DNA of 64,000 nt from an uncultured Clostridia bacterium (lineage in GTDB: Bacteria > Bacillota > Clostridia > Christensenellales > Borkfalkiaceae): assembly GCA_947626575.1 (NCBI GenBank), contig CANQSR010000001.1, forward strand, positions 62,001 through 126,000, read 5' to 3'. The translations under genes and the position numbers were made by a program. Of this stretch, positions 29,720-38,682 are shown piece after piece. Below the pieces are notes generated by a model, which saw only the letters and a list, made by a program, of their open reading frames with translations, had not been told where the DNA came from and made no database searches. Position 1 is the stretch's first letter. Each line of letters begins with the position of its first letter.

Positions 29720-30922
29720 ATGTATAACATTACGAACGTCACGGAAGATATCATCTATCTCGGCGGCAACGACCGCCGCATCGCGCTCTTCGAGAGCGCG
29801 TTCCCCGTCCCGCGCGGCGTCTCCTATAACAGCTATTTGCTGCGCGACGAAAAGACCGTCCTCTTCGATACGGTGGACAGCGCCGTCTCCGACCTCTTCT
29901 TCGAGAACCTCGAAGCGGCGTTGGACGGCCGCACGCTGGATATCCTCGTCATCCACCACATGGAACCCGACCACTCCGCGACGGTTTTCCGCCTCATCGA
30001 GAAGTTTCCCGAAGTTCGCATCGCCGCCTCGCAAAAGACGGCGCAGATGCTGCAAAATTACTTCCCGCTCACGGGCAAAAACGTGCAGATCGTGAAAGAG
30101 GGGGATACCATGTCCGCGGGGAAGCGCTCGGTTTGCTTTATCGCGGCGCCCATGGTGCATTGGCCTGAGGTCATGATGAGCTATATCCCGGAGGAGGGCG
30201 TACTCTTCTCGGCGGATGCCTTCGGCACCTTCGGCGCGTTGGGCGGCTCCATCTTCGCGGACGAAGTCTTTTTCGAGCGCGATTACCTCGACGACGCGAG
30301 AAGGTATTACTTCAATATCGTCGGGAAATACGGGATACAGGTGCAGAACGTTCTGAAAAAGGCGGGAAAACTCGATATAAAGATCATCTGCCCCCTGCAC
30401 GGGCCCGTGTGGCGCAAGGACCTCGGCATGTTGCTCGCGAAATACGATACATGGAGCAAGTATGAGCCGGAGGAGCGGGGCGCCGCCGTGTTCTATGCCT
30501 CCGTCTACGGCCATACCGCGAACGCGGCGGAGATCGTCGCAACGGAGCTTGCAAAGAAGGGCGTTCCCGTGAAGATATACGATGTTTCCCATACCCATGT
30601 CTCTGTTTTGCTCTCGGAGGCGTTCCGGTATTCGCACCTCGTATTCTGCTCGACGACGTATAACAACGGCATTTTCATCAGTATGGAGAACTTCATCGCC
30701 GATCTCAAAGCGCACTTCTTCCAAAGCCGCCGCTATGCGGTGGTGGAGAACGGGAGCTGGTCGCCGCAGGCGGGCGCGCTCATGGAGAAGGAATTTTCCG
30801 AGATGAAAAACATGCACGAGGTCGGCGCGAAGGTCACCGTCCTCTCCTCGGTGAAGGAGGAGACGCGCGCGGCGCTCATCGCGCTCGCCGATGCCGTCGC
30901 CGACGATCTCAATGCGCAATAA
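29720..30922 (+). CDS. Flavodiiron protein (A-type flavoprotein, FprA family)
   Basis: HHMEPDHSATVF diiron motif, CPLHGPVWRKDL, C-terminal flavodoxin-like domain. Confidence 0.92.
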   Translation: MYNITNVTEDIIYLGGNDRRIALFESAFPVPRGVSYNSYLLRDEKTVLFDTVDSAVSDLFFENLEAALDGRTLDILVIHHMEPDHSATVFRLIEKFPEVRIAASQKTAQMLQNYFPLTGKNVQIVKEGDTMSAGKRSVCFIAAPMVHWPEVMMSYIPEEGVLFSADAFGTFGALGGSIFADEVFFERDYLDDARRYYFNIVGKYGIQVQNVLKKAGKLDIKIICPLHGPVWRKDLGMLLAKYDTWSKYEPEERGAAVFYASVYGHTANAAEIVATELAKKGVPVKIYDVSHTHVSVLLSEAFRYSHLVFCSTTYNNGIFISMENFIADLKAHFFQSRRYAVVENGSWSPQAGALMEKEFSEMKNMHEVGAKVTVLSSVKEETRAALIALADAVADDLNAQ

Positions 30923-30950
30923 AATCAAAATCAAATAAGGAGGCAATCAT

Positions 30951-31109
30951 ATGGCAAAGTATATCTGCAACGTCTGCGGATATGAGTATGACGAAGCGGC
31001 GGGGGATCCCGATAACGGCATCGCGCCCGGCACCAAGTGGGAGGACATCCCCGACGACTTCATCTGCCCGCTCTGCGGCGTCGGCAAGGAAGACTTCTCG
31101 GCGGAATAA
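30951..31109 (+). CDS. Rubredoxin (52 aa; not in supplied ORF track)
   Basis: [52 protein letters not shown] with two CxxC(G) motifs; RBS taaggaggcaatcat. Confidence 0.95.
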   Translation: MAKYICNVCGYEYDEAAGDPDNGIAPGTKWEDIPDDFICPLCGVGKEDFSAE

Positions 31110-31191
31110 TTGCGTATGCGGCGGGCGCGTCTGCGCCCGCCGCATAATTTTTCGCAAGTGACCCCGCGGAAAAGTTTTTCCCTCAAAGTTG

Positions 31192-31220
31192 TTGACTTTT
31201 CCCTTAAATTCGGATACAAT
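31192..31220 (+). promoter_or_regulatory. Promoter of the Fic gene with overlapping palindromic operator
   Basis: TTGACT - 17 - TACAAT; TTTTCCCTTA (31197-31206) / TAAGGGAAAA (31222-31231) flank the -10. Confidence 0.7.
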
Positions 31221-31250
31221 ATAAGGGAAAACATGGGGAGATACAGGGAA

Positions 31251-32297
31251 ATGCGCAATTTCAATTATTCTGCGATCAAGGAGATGAAATGGGATAGCGA
31301 CGTATTGGGCCTGATCGCCGCGATCTACAAAGAGGCCGGGAAGCAGGAGCTTTATTTGAAGCAACAGCCCGAAAAGCTCAGCAAGCTGGTCGAGATCGCA
31401 AAGATACAAAGCACCGAGTCCTCCAACGCGATCGAGGGCATCGTGACGACGAGTACGAGAGTACGGCAGCTTGCGCTTGAAAAGACGGCGCCCAAAAACC
31501 GCGATGAGGAAGAGATCGCGGGATACCGGGACGCGTTGAAGATCATCCACGAAAATTTTGACGTTATCCCCATCACGCAAAACTATATTTTACAGTTGCA
31601 CAAAGTGATGTACGGACACATGAACAATCCGTATGCGGGGCGCACGAAGAACGTTCAGAACTATATCGCCGCGACCTATCCCGACGGACATACGGAAACA
31701 CTGTTTACGCCGCTCGCCCCGTTTGAAACGCCGCAGGCGCTCGATTGTATCTGCGGGGAATGCAACAGGGTCATCGGCAATCATGAAATAGAGCCGCTGA
31801 TCGCGATCCCCGTGTTTATCCACGATTTCCTCTGCATCCATCCCTTCAATGACGGCAACGGCAGGATGAGCCGCCTTCTCACCACGCTTTTGCTGTATCA
31901 ATGCGGTTTTTCCGTGGGGAAATATATCTCGCTCGAAGCCAAGATCGCCCAAAACAAGGATCTCTATTACGATGCTCTGCGTAAGGGACAAGCGGGTTGG
32001 CACGAGGGAAAAGACGATGCAACGCCGTTTATCAAATACCTGCTCGGAATCATTCTTTCCGCATACAAAGACTTCGGGGAACGGTTTGAATTGGTACAGG
32101 ATAAGATTTCGGCGTTGGAGACGGTGAGAAGGGCGGCGAACCGGGAAATAGGAAGATTTACCAAGCAGGACATCATGGAATTATGCCCGTCGCTGAGCAT
32201 CAGTTCGGTGGAGAGCGGGCTCAGAAAACTCGTGGAAATGAAAGAACTCAGGCGCGAGGGCGCGGGCAGGGCAACGAAATATTACAGGTCGACCTGA
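31251..32297 (+). CDS. Fic-domain protein with C-terminal winged-helix domain (start 31233 or 31251)
   Basis: Fic motif HPFNDGNGR; N-terminal inhibitory-type motif SNAIEG; C-terminal HTH-like SISSVESGLRKLVEMKELRREGAGRATKYYR. Confidence 0.9.
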   Translation: MRNFNYSAIKEMKWDSDVLGLIAAIYKEAGKQELYLKQQPEKLSKLVEIAKIQSTESSNAIEGIVTTSTRVRQLALEKTAPKNRDEEEIAGYRDALKIIHENFDVIPITQNYILQLHKVMYGHMNNPYAGRTKNVQNYIAATYPDGHTETLFTPLAPFETPQALDCICGECNRVIGNHEIEPLIAIPVFIHDFLCIHPFNDGNGRMSRLLTTLLLYQCGFSVGKYISLEAKIAQNKDLYYDALRKGQAGWHEGKDDATPFIKYLLGIILSAYKDFGERFELVQDKISALETVRRAANREIGRFTKQDIMELCPSLSISSVESGLRKLVEMKELRREGAGRATKYYRST

Positions 32298-32400
32298 CCC
32301 GTCCCTATATATGGTAAGCAAAGTCTCGTCCCCATGGATATCCGCGGGGACAGTTTTTTTGCCGAGAGAGAAAAAATTTGCATTCACATGCCAAAACGAG

Positions 32401-32429
32401 TTGCTTTTTTCGCGCGCGCATGCTATACT
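32401..32429 (+). promoter_or_regulatory. Promoter of rpsB
   Basis: TTGCTT - 17 - TATACT. Confidence 0.65.
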
Positions 32430-32468
32430 GTTAAAGTCTGCGGCCAAAACCGTAAGGCAAATCCACAT

Positions 32469-32541
32469 CTTCCCCTGCGCCGCTCGCCGTGCTTCGTAAA
32501 TCTTTTCATGCGAAGAAAGGAGCGGAACTGCCGCAGGGAAG
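32469..32541 (+). promoter_or_regulatory. Structured rpsB leader (possible S2 autoregulatory element)
   Basis: CTTCCCCTGCG pairs with CGCAGGGAAG; nested CCGCTC/GAGCGG and CTTCG/CGAAG. Confidence 0.5.
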
Positions 32542-32562
32542 AGAGGAGAAACGGAGGACATT

Positions 32563-33330
32563 ATGGCAGTTATCACCATGAAGCAACTTCTCGAAGCGGG
32601 CGTCCATTTCGGACACCAGACGAGAAAGTGGAACCCCAAGATGAAGAAGTACATCTTTGCGGCCCGCCACGACATCCACATCATCGACCTCGAAAAGACG
32701 GCCGCCCTCATCGAAGTGGCCTATTCGTTCGTCGTCGAATCCGTCAAGCAGGGCAAGAGCGTCCTCTTCGTCGGCACCAAGAAACAGGCGCAGGACGCCA
32801 TCAAGGAAGAGGCCGAACGCTGCGGGCAGTACTATGTCAATTCCCGCTGGCTGGGCGGCACGCTCACCAACTTCAAGACCATCCGCTCCCGCATCGACTA
32901 CCTCGAAAAGCTCGAACGCATGGAGGCGAGCGGCGAGTTTGACCTGCTCCCCAAGAAGGAAGTTTTGGGTCTCAAAAAGGAGATGGCGAAGTTGCAGGAA
33001 AACCTCGGCGGCATCAAGGATATGCACGGCATGCCCGGCATCATGTTCGTCGTCGACCCCCACAACGAGGATATCGCCGTCGCCGAAGCGCGCAAGATGC
33101 ACGTGCCGATCGTGGCCATCACGGATACCAACTGCGACCCCGACCTCATCGACTATGTGATCCCCGGCAATGACGACGCCATCCGCGCCATCAAGCTCAT
33201 CTCCTCCGTGATCGCGAACGCGGTCATCGAGGCCAACCAGGGCGAAACGCCCGTTCCCGCCGCCGAGGAAGCGGCCGAAACGGAGGAAGGCGGAGAACCC
33301 GCCGCCGAAGCCGAAAGCGAATCATTATAA
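32563..33330 (+). CDS. rpsB: 30S ribosomal protein S2
   Basis: [40 protein letters not shown]. Confidence 0.98.
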   Translation: MAVITMKQLLEAGVHFGHQTRKWNPKMKKYIFAARHDIHIIDLEKTAALIEVAYSFVVESVKQGKSVLFVGTKKQAQDAIKEEAERCGQYYVNSRWLGGTLTNFKTIRSRIDYLEKLERMEASGEFDLLPKKEVLGLKKEMAKLQENLGGIKDMHGMPGIMFVVDPHNEDIAVAEARKMHVPIVAITDTNCDPDLIDYVIPGNDDAIRAIKLISSVIANAVIEANQGETPVPAAEEAAETEEGGEPAAEAESESL

Positions 33331-33344
33331 GGAGAATTACCGAT

Positions 33345-34271
33345 ATGGCAGAATTTACCGCAAAGGACGTAATGAGACTGCGCGAACAGACGGGCGCAGG
33401 CATGATGGATTGCAAGAAGGCGCTCACCGACGCCGACGGCGACTTCGAAAAAGCGGGGGAATTGCTCCGTGAACGCGGCATCGCGAAGGCCGCAAAGCGC
33501 GCCTCCAAGGTCGCGGCCGAGGGCGTCGTCTATGCGCTCGTCGAAGGCAAGAAGGGCGTCCTTCTCGAAGTCAACTGCGAGAGTGACTTCGTCGCCAACG
33601 GCGAGAAGTTCCGCACCCTCGTCGACCTCGTCGCAAAACAAATCCTGAAATGCGACCCCAAGGACATTTCCGAACTGCTTGCTTCGGACATGGGTGGGGG
33701 CAAGACCGTCGAGACCTTCATTTCCGAGCAGGTCGGCATCATCGGCGAGAAGATCTCCGTGAGGCGTTTTACGGTCTATAAGACCGAGGGCTTCATCGAG
33801 ACCTATATCCACATGGGCGGCACGATGGGCGTCATGCTCGATTTCTCCTGCCCCGAAACGCCCGTCACCAAGGAACTTGCGCACAACATCGCGCTCCACA
33901 CGGCGTTTGCAAAGCCCGCCTATCTTGCGGCGGAAGATGTTCCCGCGGAGGCCGTCGAGAAGGAGAAGGCCATCCTCTTGCAGGAAGTCCACAACGACGA
34001 AAAGATGGCAGGCAAGCCCGAAAAGGTGCTTGCGGGCATCGTCGAGGGCAAGATCAAGAAGTTCTATGAAGAGAACTGCCTCCTCGAACAGAAATACGTC
34101 AAGGACGACAAGGTCACCGTGAAACAGCTCATTGCGCAGGGCGCAAAGGAAGCGGGGATCCCCGTCGCCGTCAAGGCGCTCGTGTTCTTCGTGCGCGGCG
34201 AGGGCATCGAGAAGAAGGCGGAGGACCTCTCCGAGGAAGTCGCCAAGCAGGTCGAGGCCGCGAAGAAGTAA
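33345..34271 (+). CDS. tsf: Elongation factor Ts
   Basis: VMRLREQTGAGMMDCKKAL; CESDFVANGEKF. Confidence 0.98.
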   Translation: MAEFTAKDVMRLREQTGAGMMDCKKALTDADGDFEKAGELLRERGIAKAAKRASKVAAEGVVYALVEGKKGVLLEVNCESDFVANGEKFRTLVDLVAKQILKCDPKDISELLASDMGGGKTVETFISEQVGIIGEKISVRRFTVYKTEGFIETYIHMGGTMGVMLDFSCPETPVTKELAHNIALHTAFAKPAYLAAEDVPAEAVEKEKAILLQEVHNDEKMAGKPEKVLAGIVEGKIKKFYEENCLLEQKYVKDDKVTVKQLIAQGAKEAGIPVAVKALVFFVRGEGIEKKAEDLSEEVAKQVEAAKK

Positions 34272-34291
34272 CAAAAAGAAATCTGATATCG

Positions 34292-34321
34292 AAAAACGGT
34301 GGCGGCGCGTCACCGTTTTTT
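34292..34321 (+). terminator. Rho-independent terminator after tsf
   Basis: AAAAACGGTG..TCACCGTTTTTT. Confidence 0.8.
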
Positions 34322-34452
34322 CATGCCCGCCGGCACAGAGCATTGCGGGCGAGAGTTCCCCTGTGAAATGTTTCCCAATCCCTTGATTTTTCCGTATATA
34401 TATGGTATACTGTAAAAAACAGGAAATAAAACCAAGAAATAAGGAGCGAGGT

Positions 34453-35163
34453 ATGCAAGCCAAATATAAGAGGGTCCTGCTCAAACTTTCGGGGGAAGCG
34501 CTCGCGGGCGAGCAGCATTTCGGCCTCAACGAAGAGGTCATCGCGCGGGTCGTCGACCAACTCGTCAAGGTCCACGCCATGGGCGTGGATATCGCCCTCG
34601 TCATCGGCGGCGGCAACTTCTGGCGCGGCAGGCAGGGTACCAATATGGACCGCACCACCGCTGACCAGATGGGGATGCTCGCGACGGTGATGAATTCGCT
34701 CGCCATGATGGACGCCATCGAGCAGCGCGGCATACCCACCCGCGTGCAGACTGCCCTCAACATGATCTCCGTGGCCGAGCCTTACATCCTCAGAAAGGCG
34801 CTCAGCCATTTCGAGAAGGGGCGCATCGTCATCATGGCCTGCGGCACGGGCAACCCCTATTGCTCCACGGATACCGCCGCCGCCCAGCGCGCCTGCGAGA
34901 TCGACGCCGACGTTCTGCTCATGGCAAAGAATGTGGACGGCATCTACGACAGCGACCCCAAGACCAACCCCCATGCCAAGAAATACGAACACATCACCTT
35001 CCGCGACGTCGTCTCCGGCGGCCTCAAAGCCATGGACGCCACGGCCGCGACGATGTGCATGGAGAACAACATCCCCGTGCTGGCGTTTGCCCTCGGCGAG
35101 AAGGATTCCATCCTGCGCGCCGTCTGCGGCGAGCGGCTCGGCACCCTCATTTCCAACGAATAA
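34453..35163 (+). CDS. pyrH: UMP kinase
   Basis: RVLLKLSGEALAG; VIGGGNFWRGRQG; preceded by TTGATT-17-TATACT promoter. Confidence 0.97.
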   Translation: MQAKYKRVLLKLSGEALAGEQHFGLNEEVIARVVDQLVKVHAMGVDIALVIGGGNFWRGRQGTNMDRTTADQMGMLATVMNSLAMMDAIEQRGIPTRVQTALNMISVAEPYILRKALSHFEKGRIVIMACGTGNPYCSTDTAAAQRACEIDADVLLMAKNVDGIYDSDPKTNPHAKKYEHITFRDVVSGGLKAMDATAATMCMENNIPVLAFALGEKDSILRAVCGERLGTLISNE

Positions 35164-35195
35164 AAACCCCGTGATAAGGGAAAAAGGAGTAAGAT

Positions 35196-35768
35196 ATGGT
35201 AGATAACGAAAAAGTAGAGGAGATGTATCTCATCCTCGACGACAAGCTCGAAAAGACGGTGAGCGTCCTCAAAGAAAACTTTGCCGCCATCCGTGCGGGC
35301 AGGGCCAATCCCCATATCCTCGATAAATTGCAGGTGGAGGCCTACGGCATGATGAGTCCGCTCAACCAGCTCGGCAACGTATCCGTCTCGGATGCGCGTT
35401 GCCTCGTCATCAGCCCGTGGGATAAATCGCTCTTAAAGACCATCGAAAAGGCCATCCTCGCCTCCAACATCGGCATCACGCCGACCAACGACGGCTCGGT
35501 CATCCGTCTCGTGTTTCCCGAACTTACCGAGGAGCGCAGAAGGGACCTCGTCAAACAGATCCGCAAGATGGGCGAGGATAGCAAGGTCGCGGCGCGCAAC
35601 GTCCGCCGCGAGGCCATGGAGACGGTCAAGAAGATGAAGACGGCCAAGGAACTCTCCGAGGACGAGAGCAAGAACTGCGAGATCGACATCGAAAAGCGCA
35701 TCGGCGACTGTATCGAGACGCTCGATAAGGTCATTGCGGCCAAAGAAAAGGAGCTTATGACCATCTGA
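35196..35768 (+). CDS. frr: Ribosome recycling factor
   Basis: IRAGRANPHILDKLQVEAYGMMSPLNQLGNVSV; IRLVFPELTEERRRDLVKQ. Confidence 0.97.
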   Translation: MVDNEKVEEMYLILDDKLEKTVSVLKENFAAIRAGRANPHILDKLQVEAYGMMSPLNQLGNVSVSDARCLVISPWDKSLLKTIEKAILASNIGITPTNDGSVIRLVFPELTEERRRDLVKQIRKMGEDSKVAARNVRREAMETVKKMKTAKELSEDESKNCEIDIEKRIGDCIETLDKVIAAKEKELMTI

Positions 35769-36445
35769 TGGGCATTCCGTGCCACGTCGGTATCATCATG
35801 GACGGCAACGGCCGTTGGGCGCGGCGCCGTCTTTTGCCGCGCCTTGCGGGGCATCGCGCCGGCATGAACCGTATGCTCGCGCTCGTGGAACACATCTTTT
35901 CCTGCGGCGTGAAATATGTCACCGTCTTTGCGCTCTCCACCGAGAACCTCTCCCGCCCGCAGTCCGAACTCGACGGCCTCTTCGGCCTCTTCCGCGAGTA
36001 CTTTTCCTCGCAGATGGAAGCGTTGCGGGAAAACGGCGTACGGCTTCGGGTCATCGGCGACCGCGCGCTCATCCCGCAGGACATCGCAGACCTCATCCGC
36101 GCGGGCGAGGAACTGACGGCAGAGGGGACGAAGGCAAACCTTGCGATCGCCATCGGTTACGGCGGGCGGCAGGATATCGTTTCCGCCTGCAACCGCGCCG
36201 TGCGCGCGGGGCGGGAAGTGACGGAGGAATCCTTCGCCGCGGCGTTATCGACGGGGGGCATGCCCGCGCTCGACCTTCTCATCCGCACGGGCGGGGAGAA
36301 GCGCATCTCCAATTTTCTTCTCTTCGAAGCGGCGTATGCCGAGCTGGTATTTTCCGGGAAGATGTTCCCCGATTATACCGACGGGGACTTTGACGCGGCG
36401 CTCAAAGAGTACGCTTCGCGCGAGCGAAGATTCGGTAAAATCTAA
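35768..36445 (+). CDS. uppS: Isoprenyl transferase (undecaprenyl diphosphate synthase family)
   Basis: HVGIIMDGNGRWARRR; FALSTENLSRP; LIRTGGEKRISNFLLFEAAYAEL. Confidence 0.95.
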   Translation: MGIPCHVGIIMDGNGRWARRRLLPRLAGHRAGMNRMLALVEHIFSCGVKYVTVFALSTENLSRPQSELDGLFGLFREYFSSQMEALRENGVRLRVIGDRALIPQDIADLIRAGEELTAEGTKANLAIAIGYGGRQDIVSACNRAVRAGREVTEESFAAALSTGGMPALDLLIRTGGEKRISNFLLFEAAYAELVFSGKMFPDYTDGDFDAALKEYASRERRFGKI

Positions 36446-36462
36446 ATACATTTTGTAGACTT

Positions 36463-37545
36463 ATGGAAGAGACACAACAAGAGACGCAACAGTCGCTGCA
36501 AGAGCCGCAACCGCTGCCGCAGGGAAAGGGCGGCAAAAAGTTGGGCAATTTAGGCCTTCGCTGTATCACGGGGGCCGTCTATATCTTGGTGCTTGCGGCA
36601 TTTTTTGCCCTGAAAATTTTCGTATCCGACCTCTTTTTCGATGCGCTCATCCTCGCCTTCACCGTGGTGGGGACGTGGGAGATGACGCGCGCCTTCAAGG
36701 GGAAGCTGCACGCCTCGCAGGTCACGATCGTCATGATCTTCTCGGCGGCCGTCATCATCACATACGCCGTTGCCGACTTTGTGTTCCAGGACCTTCTCGA
36801 AGTCAAACTTCCCGATAACGGCGGCATCTTCGATGAGAGCGGCGGCCTGAACGAGGACGTGATCCGCACGCTCGTCGGCCGTAACTATGCCCTGCACATC
36901 ACGTTCGTGGTCATTTTGGCGGGCATTTCCGTTCTCCTTGCGCTCCTCGTCTTTGCGCACGGGCAGGTCACGCTTGAATCGACGGGCTGCGCCATGCTGT
37001 GTTACGTCTATCCCTCCTTCCTCTTGCTGGTGCTTTCCATCTGCAACCACTTGCAGAGCTACTCCGAGCTTGCGGTCATGTTCGTGTTCATCGTGGCGCC
37101 CTCCTCGGATGCGCTCGCCTACTTCTTCGGGAAGCTGTTCGGCAAAAAGCTCCCGCTCAAAATGGCCCCCGGCATCTCGCCCAAAAAGACGGTCATCGGC
37201 GGCTTCGGCGGCCTCATCGGGGGCGCGATCGGCGCGGTCATCATCTTCTTCATGTATTACGGCATCATGTGGCTCGACGACGTCGGCGTGACGGCGCAGA
37301 TCATCCGCAACATGTCCATCACGCCGCTCAACCTCATCTTCTTCATCGGGCTGGGCGTTGTGACTTCGGCGTTCTCGCAGTTCGGCGACCTCGTGGAGAG
37401 CGCCATCAAGCGAAAGCTCGCGATCAAGGATATGGGGAAGATCCTCCCCGGCCACGGCGGCATTCTGGACCGCATCGACTCCGCGCTCTACGCGGGCCTC
37501 ATCGTCTGCCTCGTCATGGTCCTCAGGCTCATGATCGTGGGATAG
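36463..37545 (+). CDS. cdsA: Phosphatidate cytidylyltransferase
   Basis: C-terminal SPKKTVIGGFGGLIGGAIG, SQFGDLVESAIKRKLAIKDMGKILPGHGGILDRIDSAL. Confidence 0.95.
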   Translation: MEETQQETQQSLQEPQPLPQGKGGKKLGNLGLRCITGAVYILVLAAFFALKIFVSDLFFDALILAFTVVGTWEMTRAFKGKLHASQVTIVMIFSAAVIITYAVADFVFQDLLEVKLPDNGGIFDESGGLNEDVIRTLVGRNYALHITFVVILAGISVLLALLVFAHGQVTLESTGCAMLCYVYPSFLLLVLSICNHLQSYSELAVMFVFIVAPSSDALAYFFGKLFGKKLPLKMAPGISPKKTVIGGFGGLIGGAIGAVIIFFMYYGIMWLDDVGVTAQIIRNMSITPLNLIFFIGLGVVTSAFSQFGDLVESAIKRKLAIKDMGKILPGHGGILDRIDSALYAGLIVCLVMVLRLMIVG

Positions 37546-37593
37546 ATTGCATACAATAAGGAGAGACGCCCGCGTCCGGCGGGCGCTTACATT

Positions 37594-38682
37594 ATGAAGA
37601 AGATCGCACTCATCGGCTGTACGGGCAGTATCGGGAGACAAGTCCTCGACGTCGTACGGAGCCATCGGGAAGCATTCGGGATCAGCGCTCTCGTATGCGG
37701 GAATGACCGCGCAAAGCTGCATGCGCTCGCGGAGGAATTTCATCCGCAAATTGCGCTTTGCGCCGCGGATGGGCATACCATGTCCGAAAGCCTCTTTGAG
37801 GATTGCGATATTGCATTCATCGCCGCGGGCGGTTTTGCGGGGCTTTTTTATACGCTTGCCGCCATCGGAGCGGGCAAAAAGATTGCCCTTGCCAACAAGG
37901 AATCGCTGGTCGTGGGGGGAGAACTCGTCATGGCGGAGGCGAAGCGCAAAGGGGTGGAGATCGTGCCTGTGGATAGCGAACACTCGGCGCTCTTTCAGGC
38001 GCTCGGCTTCCGCAGGGATGCGCCCTTCGAAAGGCTGGTACTCACGGCGAGCGGCGGACCGTTTTTGCATCATACCAAGGAGCAGCTGGCCCGCGTGACG
38101 GCGGCCGAAGCGCTCGCCCATCCCACATGGAAGATGGGCCCCAAAGTTACGGTGGATTGCGCCACGCTCCTCAACAAGGGATATGAGATCATCGAGGCGC
38201 ATTGGCTATATGGGGCGGATTTTTCGCGCATTACGGCCGTCATCCACCCGGAGAGCATCGTGCATTCGCTCGTGTATTTTCAGGACGGCGCGGCCATCGC
38301 CCAGCTCGGCTACCCCGATATGCGCGTACCCATCCAGCTCGCGCTCACCTATCCCGACCGCCTTCCCTGCGCGCCCATGCTCGATCTCGCACAGCTCCAA
38401 ACCCTGCACTTCGGGCGTCTGCCCGAAGAAAAGTTCCCCTGCTTCGGCCTTGCCTTGGAGGCGGGTAAGCGGGGCGGAAACGCGCCCGCCGTACTCAACG
38501 GGGCGGCGGAGGAGGCCGTGCGCGCCTTCCTTGCGGGGGATATCTCCTTCCCGCGCATCGCGGAGACCATCGAAAGCGCGCTCGCGCACGTGCCGCAGGC
38601 GGCGGCACAGACATATGCAGACCTCGCCGAAGCCGACAGAAGGGGACGCGGGGCCGCCCGGAAATGTATCTATGGTAAATGA
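37594..38682 (+). CDS. dxr: 1-deoxy-D-xylulose 5-phosphate reductoisomerase
   Basis: IGCTGSIGRQVLDVV; ALANKESLVVGGELV; PVDSEHSALFQ. Confidence 0.97.
   Translation: MKKIALIGCTGSIGRQVLDVVRSHREAFGISALVCGNDRAKLHALAEEFHPQIALCAADGHTMSESLFEDCDIAFIAAGGFAGLFYTLAAIGAGKKIALANKESLVVGGELVMAEAKRKGVEIVPVDSEHSALFQALGFRRDAPFERLVLTASGGPFLHHTKEQLARVTAAEALAHPTWKMGPKVTVDCATLLNKGYEIIEAHWLYGADFSRITAVIHPESIVHSLVYFQDGAAIAQLGYPDMRVPIQLALTYPDRLPCAPMLDLAQLQTLHFGRLPEEKFPCFGLALEAGKRGGNAPAVLNGAAEEAVRAFLAGDISFPRIAETIESALAHVPQAAAQTYADLAEADRRGRGAARKCIYGK

Noticed and set aside
38183-38671. N-terminal extension of the RseP ORF
   Set aside because: Overlaps dxr in another frame, low-complexity Arg/Pro sequence; true start at 38672 overlaps the dxr stop
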